DNA of 64,000 nt from Mycolicibacterium sp. 018/SC-01/001 (GTDB lineage: Bacteria > Actinomycetota > Actinomycetes > Mycobacteriales > Mycobacteriaceae). Below the pieces are notes generated by a model, which was not told the origin of the DNA, searched no databases, and worked only from the letters and a program-made list of their open reading frames with translations. This document shows positions 16,525 to 25,065 of this stretch, piece by piece. The translations under genes were made by a program, and so were the position numbers. The stretch covers positions 62,001-126,000 of the forward strand of contig NZ_VKAA01000012.1 of NCBI RefSeq assembly GCF_007096635.1, in the 5' to 3' direction. How positions within the stretch are numbered: the first letter of the stretch is position 1; the number at the start of each line of letters is the position of its first letter.

Positions 16525-17481
16525 TCAGCCCTTGCGAGCCTTGATGGCCTCGGTCAGCTGCGGGGTGACCTTGAACAGGTCACCGACGATGCCGAGATCG
16601 GCGATCTCGAAGATCGGCGCCTCTTCGTCCTTGTTGACCGCGACGATCGTCTTCGACGTCTGCATGCCGGCGCGGTGCTGGATGGCCCCGGAGATGCCGA
16701 GCGCGATGTAGAGCTGGGGCGAGACGGTCTTGCCGGTCTGGCCCACCTGGAACTGGCCCGGGTAGTAGCCGCTGTCGACGGCCGCACGCGAGGCTCCGAC
16801 GGCGCCGCCGAGGGAGTCGGCGAGTTCCTCGACCACATTGAAGTTCTCCGCGCTGCCGACACCACGGCCGCCGGAGACGACGACGGTCGCCTCGGTGAGC
16901 TCCGGACGGTCACCGGCGACAGCGGGCTCCCGCTTGGTGATCTTGGTCGCGTTCTCCGCGGGTGCGGGCACCTCGACGGTGACGACCTCGCCGGCACCGT
17001 CGGACGGCGCAGCCTCGATCGAACCCGGACGCACGGTGATCACCGGGGTGTCACCGACGGCCTCGGCCTCGACGGTGTACGCGCCGCCGAAGATCGAATG
17101 GATGCCGATGCCGCCTTCGCGGACCTCGACGACGTCGCTGAGGATGCCCGACCCGATGCGGGCGGCGAGCCGTCCGGCGATCTCCTTGCCGTCGGCGCTG
17201 GAGGCGAGGATGACCGCCGCCGGGGACGCGGACTCGGCCAGCGATGCCAGGACGTCGACGTAGGGGGTGATCAGGTAGTTCTCGGCGTCGTCGGATTCGG
17301 CGACGTAGATCTTCGCGGCGCCGGCCGCTTTGAGGCCGTCGACGAGGGGGTCGGCAGTGCCCGGCTTGCCGACCACGACGGCGGCCGGCTCACCCAGCGT
17401 GCGGGCGGCCGTAATCAGTTCGGAGGTGACCTTCTTCAGCGCACCTTCAGCGTGCTCGACGAGCACCAGTACTTCAGCCAT
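16525..17481 (-). CDS. etfA: Electron transfer flavoprotein alpha subunit (FixB)
   Basis: FAD-binding subunit that, with EtfB, accepts electrons from acyl-CoA and related dehydrogenases and passes them to the quinone pool through ETF-quinone oxidoreductase. The 318 residues end in the conserved FAD domain: VVVSGGRGVGSAENF, GASRAAVDSGYYPGQFQVGQ, TGKTVSPQLYIALGISGAIQ and the terminal DLFKVTPQL. It lies 54 bases downstream of etfB and is followed by a strong hairpin. Confidence 0.96.
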   Translation of the reverse strand: MAEVLVLVEHAEGALKKVTSELITAARTLGEPAAVVVGKPGTADPLVDGLKAAGAAKIYVAESDDAENYLITPYVDVLASLAESASPAAVILASSADGKEIAGRLAARIGSGILSDVVEVREGGIGIHSIFGGAYTVEAEAVGDTPVITVRPGSIEAAPSDGAGEVVTVEVPAPAENATKITKREPAVAGDRPELTEATVVVSGGRGVGSAENFNVVEELADSLGGAVGASRAAVDSGYYPGQFQVGQTGKTVSPQLYIALGISGAIQHRAGMQTSKTIVAVNKDEEAPIFEIADLGIVGDLFKVTPQLTEAIKARKG

Positions 17482-17535
17482 GAGTTTTGCCTCTGAGTCT
17501 TTCGGTGATGGAAGGGAAGTGGGGGCTCGAGAGAT

Positions 17536-18327
17536 CTAGACGATCTTCTGGGCGACCAGGTACTCGGCGATCTTCGTGCCGCCCTCGCCCTCGTCGGTGA
17601 CCTTCTCGCCCGCGGTCTTGGGGGGCTTGGGCGTCGACGACAACACCTTGGACCCGGCGTTGGCCACACCCACCTCGTCGGACTCCACGCCGATCTCGGC
17701 CAGGGTCAGCTTCGTCACTTCCTTCTTCTTGGCGGCCATGATGCCCTTGAAGGACGGGAAGCGGGGTTCGTTGATCTTCTCGTTGACGCTGACCACGGCA
17801 GGCAGAGTCGCCTCGAGGGTGAACACGCCGTCGTCGGTCTCGCGCTCACCGGTGACCTTGCCGCCCTCGACCGTCAGCTTGCGCACGTGCGTCAGCTGCG
17901 GCAGGCCCAGGTACTCGGCGATGATGGCCGGCACGGCGCCGCCGGTGCCGTCGGTGGCTTCGTTACCGGCGATGACCAGCTCGGTGCCCTCGATGGTGCC
18001 CAGCGCGCGAGCCAGCGCCCATCCGGTCTGCACCATGTCCGAGCCGTGCAGGCCCTCGTCGACGAGGTGCACCGCCTTGTCGGCACCCATGGACAGCGCC
18101 TTGCGGATCGCCTCGGTGGCACGCTCGGGGCCGGCGGTGAGCACCGTCACCGTGCTGTCGCCGCCCTCGCGTTCCTTGATCAGCAGCGCCTCCTCGACAG
18201 CGCGCTCGTTGATCTCGTCGAGCACGGCGTCGGCGGCCTCGCGGTCGAGGGTCCAGTCACCCTCGGACAGCTTGCGCTCCGACCATGTGTCGGGGACCTG
18301 CTTGATCAGAACCACGATGTTCGTCAT
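17536..18327 (-). CDS. etfB: Electron transfer flavoprotein beta subunit (FixA)
   Basis: AMP-binding partner of EtfA. The 263 residues start MTNIVVLIKQVPDTWSERKL and carry the ETF-beta core: ADKAVHLVDEGLHGSDM, ELVIAGNEATDGTGGAVPAI and a C-terminal arm. It is first in the etfBA operon, with an inverted repeat about 70 bases upstream of the ATG that may be the control site. Confidence 0.96.
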   Translation of the reverse strand: MTNIVVLIKQVPDTWSERKLSEGDWTLDREAADAVLDEINERAVEEALLIKEREGGDSTVTVLTAGPERATEAIRKALSMGADKAVHLVDEGLHGSDMVQTGWALARALGTIEGTELVIAGNEATDGTGGAVPAIIAEYLGLPQLTHVRKLTVEGGKVTGERETDDGVFTLEATLPAVVSVNEKINEPRFPSFKGIMAAKKKEVTKLTLAEIGVESDEVGVANAGSKVLSSTPKPPKTAGEKVTDEGEGGTKIAEYLVAQKIV

Positions 18328-18394
18328 GAGTTCGTCCTTCTCGAAGGGGCCGGTGACCGGCCCGCCTTATCACGTTTGGAGCTCTGACCCCCAT

Positions 18395-18410
18395 GTTACC
18401 AGCGGGTAAC
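18395..18410. promoter_or_regulatory. Perfect inverted repeat upstream of etfB
   Basis: GTTACC and GGTAAC flank a four-base centre, 68 bases upstream of the etfB start and between two divergent genes. The size and symmetry are those of a TetR- or GntR-type operator. No regulator for it is encoded nearby, so a distant fatty-acid-responsive regulator is one possibility. Only the symmetry is directly seen. Confidence 0.5.
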
Positions 18411-18518
18411 TTAAGGCGGTTCGCAAAAACACCATAGCTGGTCGAAGTGTGCGGTCTCGCCCGCCCGGGTGCGACGAACTATTCGTCATCGGCCGGTTAC
18501 GGGTTAGCCTGCCTTCCG

Positions 18519-19334
18519 ATGAGCACACACGTGACCACCTCCGCGGTCGGGGAGCCGCCTGCCGAGCCGCCGATGGTGCTGACCGGGGAGCGCACCGTGC
18601 CCGGTATCGCCGAGGAGAACTACTGGTTCCGGCGCCACGAGGTGGTCTACCGCGACCTCGTCGAACGACTCGCGGACCGCTTTGCCGGCGCCGAGGTCCT
18701 GGAGGCCGGGTGTGGCGAAGGTTACGGTGCCGACCTCATCGCCGATGTCGCACGCCGGGTGATCGGACTCGACTACGACGAGTACGCCGTCGCCCATGTG
18801 CGGGCCCGCTACCCACGCATCGACATGCGCCACGGCAACCTCGCCGAGCTGCCGCTGCCCGACGAGTCGGTGGACATCGTGGTCAACTTCCAGGTGATCG
18901 AACACCTGTGGGACCAGGGGCAGTTCGTCGCCGAATGCAATCGGGTGCTGCGCCCGGGCGGGCTGCTGCTGATGTCGACCCCGAACCGGATCACGTTCTC
19001 CCCCGGCCGCGACACCCCGGTCAACCCGTTCCACACCCGGGAACTCGACGCCGCCGAGCTGACCGAACTGCTCACCGGCGCCGGCCTGCAGGTCGACGGC
19101 CTCTACGGCGTCTTCCACGGCGCCCGCCTGCGCGAACTCGACGCACGGCACGGCGGATCGATCATCGAGGCCCAGATCGCCCGCGCGCTGTCCGGCGCAC
19201 CGTGGCCGGCCGATCTGCTCGCCGACATCGCCTCGATCACGATCGACGACTTCGACATCGCGCAGGACACCGATCGCGACAGCCGCCCGATCGACGAGAG
19301 CCTCGACCTGCTGGCGATCGCGGTGCGGCCGTGA
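18519..19334 (+). CDS. SAM-dependent methyltransferase of the MGLP cluster (Rv3030-like)
   Basis: Class I methyltransferase of 271 residues with motif I VLEAGCGEGYGADL, acidic end of strand two in GLDYDEYAVAH and the post-I block VVNFQVIEHLWD, followed by LRPGGLLLMSTPNR. It is the first of three tightly coupled genes whose M. tuberculosis equivalents (Rv3030-Rv3032) are linked to methylglucose lipopolysaccharide, so methylation of glucose units is the favoured role. The start was set at the ATG giving MSTHVTTSAV; the frame is open further upstream without a better start. Confidence 0.83.
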   Translation: MSTHVTTSAVGEPPAEPPMVLTGERTVPGIAEENYWFRRHEVVYRDLVERLADRFAGAEVLEAGCGEGYGADLIADVARRVIGLDYDEYAVAHVRARYPRIDMRHGNLAELPLPDESVDIVVNFQVIEHLWDQGQFVAECNRVLRPGGLLLMSTPNRITFSPGRDTPVNPFHTRELDAAELTELLTGAGLQVDGLYGVFHGARLRELDARHGGSIIEAQIARALSGAPWPADLLADIASITIDDFDIAQDTDRDSRPIDESLDLLAIAVRP

Positions 19335-20911
19335 CATCGAGGGCGTCGACAACCGAGCCGGTGCCCGGGCTCTTCACCATCGTCCTGCACACCCACCTCC
19401 CGTGGTTGGCCCATCACGGCCGCTGGCCGGTCGGCGAGGAGTGGCTCTACCAGTCGTGGTCGGCGTCCTACCTGCCGCTGGTGCGGGTGTTGCGCACCCT
19501 GGCCGCCGAGAACAGGCACCATCTGCTGACCCTGGGCGTCACCCCTGTCGTCGCAGCCCAGCTCGACGATCCGTACTGCCTGCAGGGCATGCACCACTGG
19601 GTGGCGAACTGGCGCCTGCGCGCCCGCGAGGCCGCGACGATCCGCACCCCGACCGGCCCGTCCCCCGCGTCGACTCCGGAAGCGTTGCGACGCTTCGGTT
19701 CCCGGGAGCTCGACGAAGCCGACCGGGAGCTCGCGGAGTTCGAGACGCTGTGGCGGCACGGGGGCAGCCCGGTACTGCGGGAACTGCTCGACGCTGACGC
19801 CATCGAACTGCTGGGCGGCCCGCTGGCGCACCCTTTCCAGCCGCTGCTCGCCCCGCGGCTGCGCGACTTCGCGTTGCGCGAGGGCCTCGCCGATGCGCAC
19901 CAGCGGTTCGCTCACCGGCCGGCGGGCATCTGGGCACCTGAGTGTGCCTACGCCCCCGGTATGGAAAACGATTACGCCGCAGCGGGAGTCGGCCACTTCA
20001 TGGTCGACGGGCCGTCTCTGCACGGCGACACCGCGCTCGGCCGTCCCGTCGCGGACTCCCCGGTCGTCGCGTTCGGCCGCGACCTGACCGTGAGTTACCG
20101 CGTGTGGTCGCCGCGCTCGGGTTACCCCGGCCATGCGGCCTACCGCGACTTCCACACCTATGACCACGCCACAGGGCTCAAACCCGCCCGCGTCACCGGA
20201 CGCAACGTGCCCTCCGATGAGAAGGCGCCGTATGACCCCGAGCGCGCGGCGGCCGCGGTCACCGGCCACGTCGCCGACTTCGTGCAGACGGTGCGGGAAC
20301 GGCTGGTCGGTGAGAGCGCACGCATCGGCAGACCCGCTCATGTGATCGCCGCATTCGACACCGAACTGTTCGGGCACTGGTGGTACGAGGGCCCGCAGTG
20401 GCTCGAACAGGTGCTGCGCGCGTTGCCCGAGGCGGGCGTGCGCGTCGGCACGCTGTCCGACGCGCTGGCCGACGGGTACATCGGACAGCCCGTCGAATTG
20501 CCGCCCAGCTCATGGGGATCCGGTAAGGACTGGCAGGTGTGGGCCGGCGAGCAGGTGGCCGATCTCGTTCGGCTGAACACCGAGGTCGTCGACACCGCGC
20601 TCAGCACGGTGGACAAGGCGCTCTCCCACGCAGCGGCTCGCGGCGCGCCCGGACCGCGGATGTTCGTCGCCGACCAGATCCTGCGCGAGACCCTGCTGAC
20701 GGTGTCCAGCGACTGGCCGTTCATGGTCAGCAAGGACTCGGCTGCCGACTACGCCCGCTACCGGGCGCACCTGCATGCGCACGCCACCCGCGAGATCGCC
20801 GACGCCCTGGCCTCGGGCCGCACCGAGCAGGCCGAGCGTCTTGCAGCGGCCTGGAATCGCGCCGACGGACTCTTCGGCGCGCTGGACGCGCGCCGTCTCC
20901 CGAACCCGTGA
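19331..20911 (+). CDS. GH57 alpha-1,4-glucan branching enzyme-like protein (Rv3031-like)
   Basis: A 526-residue glycoside hydrolase family 57 protein. The N-terminal barrel opens with IVLHTHLPWLAHHGRWPVGE; Glu204 in WAPECAYAPGM is the expected nucleophile and Asp343 in AAFDTELFGHWW the acid/base. The C-terminal helices follow. The length equals that recalled for Rv3031, which is assigned to MGLP or glycogen branching. The GTG start overlaps the methyltransferase stop (GTGA), so translation is coupled. The larger open frame starting at 18449 is only a shadow of the preceding gene. Confidence 0.88.
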   Translation: MTSRASTTEPVPGLFTIVLHTHLPWLAHHGRWPVGEEWLYQSWSASYLPLVRVLRTLAAENRHHLLTLGVTPVVAAQLDDPYCLQGMHHWVANWRLRAREAATIRTPTGPSPASTPEALRRFGSRELDEADRELAEFETLWRHGGSPVLRELLDADAIELLGGPLAHPFQPLLAPRLRDFALREGLADAHQRFAHRPAGIWAPECAYAPGMENDYAAAGVGHFMVDGPSLHGDTALGRPVADSPVVAFGRDLTVSYRVWSPRSGYPGHAAYRDFHTYDHATGLKPARVTGRNVPSDEKAPYDPERAAAAVTGHVADFVQTVRERLVGESARIGRPAHVIAAFDTELFGHWWYEGPQWLEQVLRALPEAGVRVGTLSDALADGYIGQPVELPPSSWGSGKDWQVWAGEQVADLVRLNTEVVDTALSTVDKALSHAAARGAPGPRMFVADQILRETLLTVSSDWPFMVSKDSAADYARYRAHLHAHATREIADALASGRTEQAERLAAAWNRADGLFGALDARRLPNP

Positions 20912-20913
20912 CG

Positions 20914-22155
20914 ATGAAAGTCCTTCTCGTGTCGTGGGAGTACCCGCCGGTGGTGATCGGCGGCCTGGGTCGGCACGTCCACCACCTGGCCACCGAACTG
21001 GCATCCGCGGGCCACGAGGTCGTCGTCCTGAGCCGCCGGCCGACCGGCACCGATCCCGCCACCCACCCGACGACCGACGAGATCGGCAGTGACGGCGTGC
21101 GCGTGATCGCCGCCGCCGAGGACCCCCACGAGTTCGCCTTCGGCACCGACATGATGGCCTGGGTCCTGGCGATGGGGCATGCGATGGTGCGCGCGGGCCT
21201 GACCCTCGGCGACTGGCAGCCCGACGTCGTGCACGCCCATGACTGGCTGGTCGCCCATCCCGCCGTCGCGCTCGCGCAATTCTTCGATTCGCCATTGATT
21301 TCCACGATCCACGCCACCGAAGCCGGCCGGCACTCCGGGTGGGTGGCCGGCACGGTCAGCCGCCAGGTGCACGCGCTGGAGTCCTGGCTGGTGCGCGAAT
21401 CGGATTCTCTCATCACGTGTTCGGCGTCCATGCGGGACGAGATCACCGCGCTGTTCGGCCCCGGCCTGTCCGAGATCACCGTCATCCGCAACGGAATCGA
21501 CACCGCCGGTTGGCCTTTCGCCAAGCGTCGACCGCGCACCGGGCCCGCAGAGCTGCTCTACTTCGGCCGCCTCGAATACGAGAAGGGTGTGCACGACGCG
21601 ATCGCCGCACTGCCCCGCATCCGGCGCACCCACCCCGGTACCACGCTGACGATCGCCGGCGACGGCACGCAGCTCGCCTTCCTCACCGAGCAGGCCCGTC
21701 GGCACCGGGTGCTCAAAGCAGTCGACTTCGTCGGCCTGGTCGACCACGAACAGCTGCTGCGCCTGCTGCACCGAGCCGACGTCGCGGTGCTGCCGTCGCG
21801 CTACGAGCCGTTCGGCATCGTCGCGCTGGAGGCCGCCGCGGCCGGCGCACCGCTGGTGGTGTCCGCCGCGGGCGGACTCGGCGAGGCGGTGCGCCACGGC
21901 GCCACGGGCCAGACGTTCCCGCCGGGCGACGTTGCCGCACTGGCGGCCGCCGTACGCGCTGTGCTCGACGATCCCGGTTCCGCCCAGCGTGCGGCCTCGA
22001 GCGCACGCGAGCGGCTCACCTCGGATTTCGCGTGGGCGACGGTCGCCGGGGAAACCGCGCAGGTCTACCTCGGCGCAAAACGCGGCGAGCGCCGCCCCCA
22101 GCCGCGTCGACCGATCCCCGAACTGGCGCTGCCCGAACGACACCGCGACGGTTAG
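20914..22155 (+). CDS. GT4 alpha-1,4-glucosyltransferase of MGLP/glycogen synthesis (Rv3032-like)
   Basis: Glycosyltransferase of 413 residues with the GT-B fold. The N-terminal donor-independent half starts MKVLLVSWEYPPVVIGGLGR and contains VVHAHDWLVAHPAVAL. The C-terminal nucleotide-sugar half has YFGRLEYEKGVHDAI, PSRYEPFGIVALEAAAAG with the EX7E-type retaining motif, and GGLGEAV. Rv3032 elongates the alpha-1,4 glucan of MGLP and glycogen. Its ATG lies three bases after the preceding stop; a GTG overlapping that stop (20908) is the alternative start. Its stop codon overlaps that of the convergent acyltransferase. Confidence 0.89.
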   Translation: MKVLLVSWEYPPVVIGGLGRHVHHLATELASAGHEVVVLSRRPTGTDPATHPTTDEIGSDGVRVIAAAEDPHEFAFGTDMMAWVLAMGHAMVRAGLTLGDWQPDVVHAHDWLVAHPAVALAQFFDSPLISTIHATEAGRHSGWVAGTVSRQVHALESWLVRESDSLITCSASMRDEITALFGPGLSEITVIRNGIDTAGWPFAKRRPRTGPAELLYFGRLEYEKGVHDAIAALPRIRRTHPGTTLTIAGDGTQLAFLTEQARRHRVLKAVDFVGLVDHEQLLRLLHRADVAVLPSRYEPFGIVALEAAAAGAPLVVSAAGGLGEAVRHGATGQTFPPGDVAALAAAVRAVLDDPGSAQRAASSARERLTSDFAWATVAGETAQVYLGAKRGERRPQPRRPIPELALPERHRDG

Positions 22156-22889
22156 CGGGAGGCCTTCTTGCGCTCGATGTCGGCCAGCGCAGCCGCCAGT
22201 TCGGCGCGCTGGGCGGCTGAGGTCTCCCAGGACGTCTTGCGATTCTTGACCACCTTGGCCGGAGCTCCGACGGCGATCGAGAAGTCCGGAATGTCCCCGC
22301 GCACCACCGCGTGCGATCCGAGCACGCAGCCGCGCCCGATCGTCGTGTTCCGCAGCACGCTGACCTTGACCCCGACCCAGGTGTCCGGGCCGATGCGGAC
22401 CGGGCCCTTGATGATGCCCTGGTCCTTGATCGGCAATTCGATGTTGTCCATGCGGTGGTCGAAATCGCAGATGTAGCACCAGTCGGCCATCAGCACCGAA
22501 TCGCCGAGCTCGATGTCGAGGTAGGTGTTGATCACGTTGTCGCGGCCGAGCACCACCTTGTCGCCGATGCGCAGCGAGCCCTCATGGCAGCGGATGGTGT
22601 TCTTGTCGCCGATGTGCACCCACCGTCCGATCTCCATCTGGGACAGCTCGGGGGTGGCCTGGATCTCGACGCCTTTGCCGAGGAACACCATGCCGCGGGT
22701 GATGATGTGCGGGTTGGCCAGCTTGAACTTCAGCAGACGCCAGTACCGCACCAGGTACCACGGTGTGTAGGCCCGGTTGGCGAACACCCATTTGAGCGAT
22801 GCCACCGTGAGGAAATTGGCCTGACGAGGATCCCGCAGCCGCGATCCACGCCAGCGCTTGTGCAGCGGCGCGCCCCACATCGTCGTCAT
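22152..22889 (-). CDS. Hexapeptide-repeat acyltransferase (Rv3034c-like)
   Basis: A 245-residue left-handed beta-helix protein. The hexapeptide repeats run from about residue 70 to 205 (EIGRWVHIGDKNTIRC, LRIGDKVVLGRDNVI, IGPDTWVGVKVSVLRN, TIGRGCVLGSHAVVRG). They are followed by the characteristic IAVGAPAKVVKNR and a charged helical tail. Such enzymes transfer acetyl, succinyl or similar groups from CoA donors. Its place against the Rv3030-Rv3032 genes suggests it acylates MGLP or a precursor; that is an inference. The ATG before TTMWGAPLHKRW was chosen. Confidence 0.85.
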   Translation of the reverse strand: MTTMWGAPLHKRWRGSRLRDPRQANFLTVASLKWVFANRAYTPWYLVRYWRLLKFKLANPHIITRGMVFLGKGVEIQATPELSQMEIGRWVHIGDKNTIRCHEGSLRIGDKVVLGRDNVINTYLDIELGDSVLMADWCYICDFDHRMDNIELPIKDQGIIKGPVRIGPDTWVGVKVSVLRNTTIGRGCVLGSHAVVRGDIPDFSIAVGAPAKVVKNRKTSWETSAAQRAELAAALADIERKKASR

Positions 22890-23005
22890 GGCCGGAAAGC
22901 CTACGCGAGCGAGTAGAGGCGAGCGGTTACCCTCACGGGGGCCCTGGGTCCACCACAACCAGGCCCAACCGCAACCCCGTCCACCGGCGATCGAGAAGGG
23001 AACCC

Positions 23006-24280
23006 GTGCTCCGGCGACTCATCGTGCTGGCAGGCGCCGTGCTCGTCACCGTCACGGCCGGCTGCAGCAGCACCGATTCCTGGGTCGACGCCCGCGCCGC
23101 ATCCGGCTGGGCCGCCCAGTACGCCGACGCCGCCAACCGGAGTTCTGTCTCGCTCTCGGGTGCCGACTCGCTGCGGCTGGAATGGGTGCGCTCGGTCAAG
23201 GGCGACCTCGCCGCGCAGGCCGCGCTGGGTTCGGGGAACTATTTGGCCGTCAACGCCCAGACCGCGGGCGGCTGCTCGCTGATGGTGTGGGAGGCCAACA
23301 ACCGGGCCCGCCAACGGTGGTGCACTCGGCTCTGGCAGGGTGGCGGCCTGTCCAGTCCCCTTTTCGATGGCTTCGACAACCTCTACGTCGGCCAACCGGG
23401 CGCGGTGCTGTCGTTTCCGCCGACCCAGTGGATCCGCTGGCGTCAGCCCGTGATCGGCATGCCGACGACGATGCGCTTCCTCGATCCGGGCCGCCTGCTC
23501 GTCATCACCCACCTCGGCCAGGTGCTGGTGTTCGACGCCCACCGCGGCACGGTGGCCGGGAGCTCGCTGGATCTGGTGGCGGGCCTCGATCCGCGCGACT
23601 CCGAACGTGGCCTGCAGGACTGCCGGCTCGGTGGCCCGGCCTGCCCGGTGGCGGCCGCACCGGCCTACTCGGAATCGTCGGGCGCCGTGGTGCTGACCCT
23701 GTGGCAGCCCGGTGCCGAGGCACCCGAACTCGTGGGGCTGCGCTACCGGCCCGGCCAGACACCGCTGATCACGCGCGAATGGAGCAGTGACGCCGTCGGC
23801 CGCGGCCCGCTGGGCAGCCCGGTGTTCTCACCGGACGGCAACACCGTGTACGTCAACGGCCGCGACGAGCGGTTGTGGGCGATCAACGCCGAGGACGGCT
23901 CGGTGAAGTGGTCGCACCCGCTGGACTACCTGGCGCAGACCCCGCCGTCGGTGACGCCCGAGGGGCTGATCCTGGCCGGTGGTGGCCCCGGGGCCAAGCT
24001 CACCGCGATCCGCGACACCGGCGATGGACCGGAGGAGCTGTGGCAGCGCGCCGACACCGCGCCGCTGACCACGAGCAGCGTGGCGGGCGTCGGCTACACC
24101 GTCACCCCGGACGGGGACGGGATGGCTCTGACGGTGTTCGACCTCGGCGACGGGCACACCGTGAACTCCTATCGCCTGCCGGGCGCGACGGGCTGGCCGG
24201 TCGGGGTGTCGATCGGCCACGACCGACGCGTGGTCACCGCGACCAGCGACGGCCGGGTCTTCGGGTTCGCGCCCGCCTGA
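23006..24280 (+). CDS. Lipoprotein with PQQ-like beta-propeller (Rv3035-like)
   Basis: A 424-residue exported protein. The GTG start follows GAGAAGGG, and the signal peptide ends in the lipobox VTAGC. The mature part has repeating propeller blades of the PQQ/WD type, for example SPDGNTVYVNGRDERLWAIN and AEDGSVKWSHPLDYLAQTPP. It also has Cys pairs around RLGGPACPV. Similar proteins act as extracytoplasmic scaffolds or binding proteins. No catalytic function is evident. Confidence 0.82.
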   Translation: MLRRLIVLAGAVLVTVTAGCSSTDSWVDARAASGWAAQYADAANRSSVSLSGADSLRLEWVRSVKGDLAAQAALGSGNYLAVNAQTAGGCSLMVWEANNRARQRWCTRLWQGGGLSSPLFDGFDNLYVGQPGAVLSFPPTQWIRWRQPVIGMPTTMRFLDPGRLLVITHLGQVLVFDAHRGTVAGSSLDLVAGLDPRDSERGLQDCRLGGPACPVAAAPAYSESSGAVVLTLWQPGAEAPELVGLRYRPGQTPLITREWSSDAVGRGPLGSPVFSPDGNTVYVNGRDERLWAINAEDGSVKWSHPLDYLAQTPPSVTPEGLILAGGGPGAKLTAIRDTGDGPEELWQRADTAPLTTSSVAGVGYTVTPDGDGMALTVFDLGDGHTVNSYRLPGATGWPVGVSIGHDRRVVTATSDGRVFGFAPA

Positions 24281-24287
24281 CTCCGCC

Positions 24288-24989
24288 TCACGCCAGCATC
24301 GCGGCGACCGCCGAGCGCGGCACCGTGGCCTGCAGCGCGCCGCCGGCGCCGGCCATCACCTCGCCCTGCCCGAAGAAGAAGGTGATGGAGTCGTCGGTCA
24401 GCGCGAACTCCGAGTACTTCGCGGGGTCGAGCCCGTCGGAGGGGTTGATCGGCGAATCCACGCCCAGCTGGCGGGAGACCTCGGACTGCACGATCGGGAA
24501 GATCACGTCGAGCGGCCTGGTGTCCGGCTTGAACAGCGACGCGAAGGTGATCGGCGCCTTCTTCGCGACGTCCCAGTTGAACGACTTGTACCAGGTCTGC
24601 GGATGCGCGCCACCGACGTTCTCGTACACCTCGAACACCACGCTGCGGGTACCACCATCGTCCGGTCCGCTGCGGTAGCCGGTGCCCTTCGCGTCGAGCA
24701 CATACGGCAGGTTCCACGAGCCGGGCATCTCGGCCACGTTGACGAAGCCGTCCCTGGTCTGGGTCAGGTATCCGATGATGGCCTGCTGGTCGGGATAGTC
24801 GGCCGGGAACGTGAAGTCGACGGTGTAGGTGGGATTGTCCACATGCACCGTGCACACCTGCTGCGGGTCGACAGTGCCGCCGAGGTCGGCGCATGCCGGC
24901 TCCGCGGCGGCGGCCGGAGTCGCCACCGAGCCGGCCAGCACTCCGGCGATTAGCAGGGCGGCGGCGATCACGCGCATCGTCACGGGCAT
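24288..24989 (-). CDS. Secreted TB22.2-like protein (Rv3036c-like, DUF3298/RsiV-type)
   Basis: A 233-residue secreted protein with a clear signal peptide (VIAAALLIAGVLAGSVATPA, cleaved near AAA-AEP). The mature half includes VDFTFPADYPDQQAIIGYLT and, near the end, FALTDDSITFFFGQGEV, a strand pattern of the DUF3298 fold. As I recall, the M. tuberculosis homologue has been described as a cell-wall esterase; no GXSXG motif is visible in this sequence, so that activity is doubtful from sequence alone. Alternative starts are GTG 24981-24983 and ATG 24975-24977. It converges on the propeller lipoprotein with seven bases between the stops. Confidence 0.82.
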   Translation of the reverse strand: MPVTMRVIAAALLIAGVLAGSVATPAAAAEPACADLGGTVDPQQVCTVHVDNPTYTVDFTFPADYPDQQAIIGYLTQTRDGFVNVAEMPGSWNLPYVLDAKGTGYRSGPDDGGTRSVVFEVYENVGGAHPQTWYKSFNWDVAKKAPITFASLFKPDTRPLDVIFPIVQSEVSRQLGVDSPINPSDGLDPAKYSEFALTDDSITFFFGQGEVMAGAGGALQATVPRSAVAAMLA

Positions 24990-25065
24990 CCTCGTCGTCG
25001 GCGCCGCACTCGCATCGGGCGCATCGAAAGATCATCGGTCGGTCACCGCCAGGGTACGTGAGCGC

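Noticed and set aside
18449..20911. An 820-codon frame suggesting a methyltransferase-GH57 fusion.
   Set aside because: The first ~294 codons are out of frame with the methyltransferase and Arg-rich. The GH57 gene starts at the GTG overlapping the methyltransferase stop.
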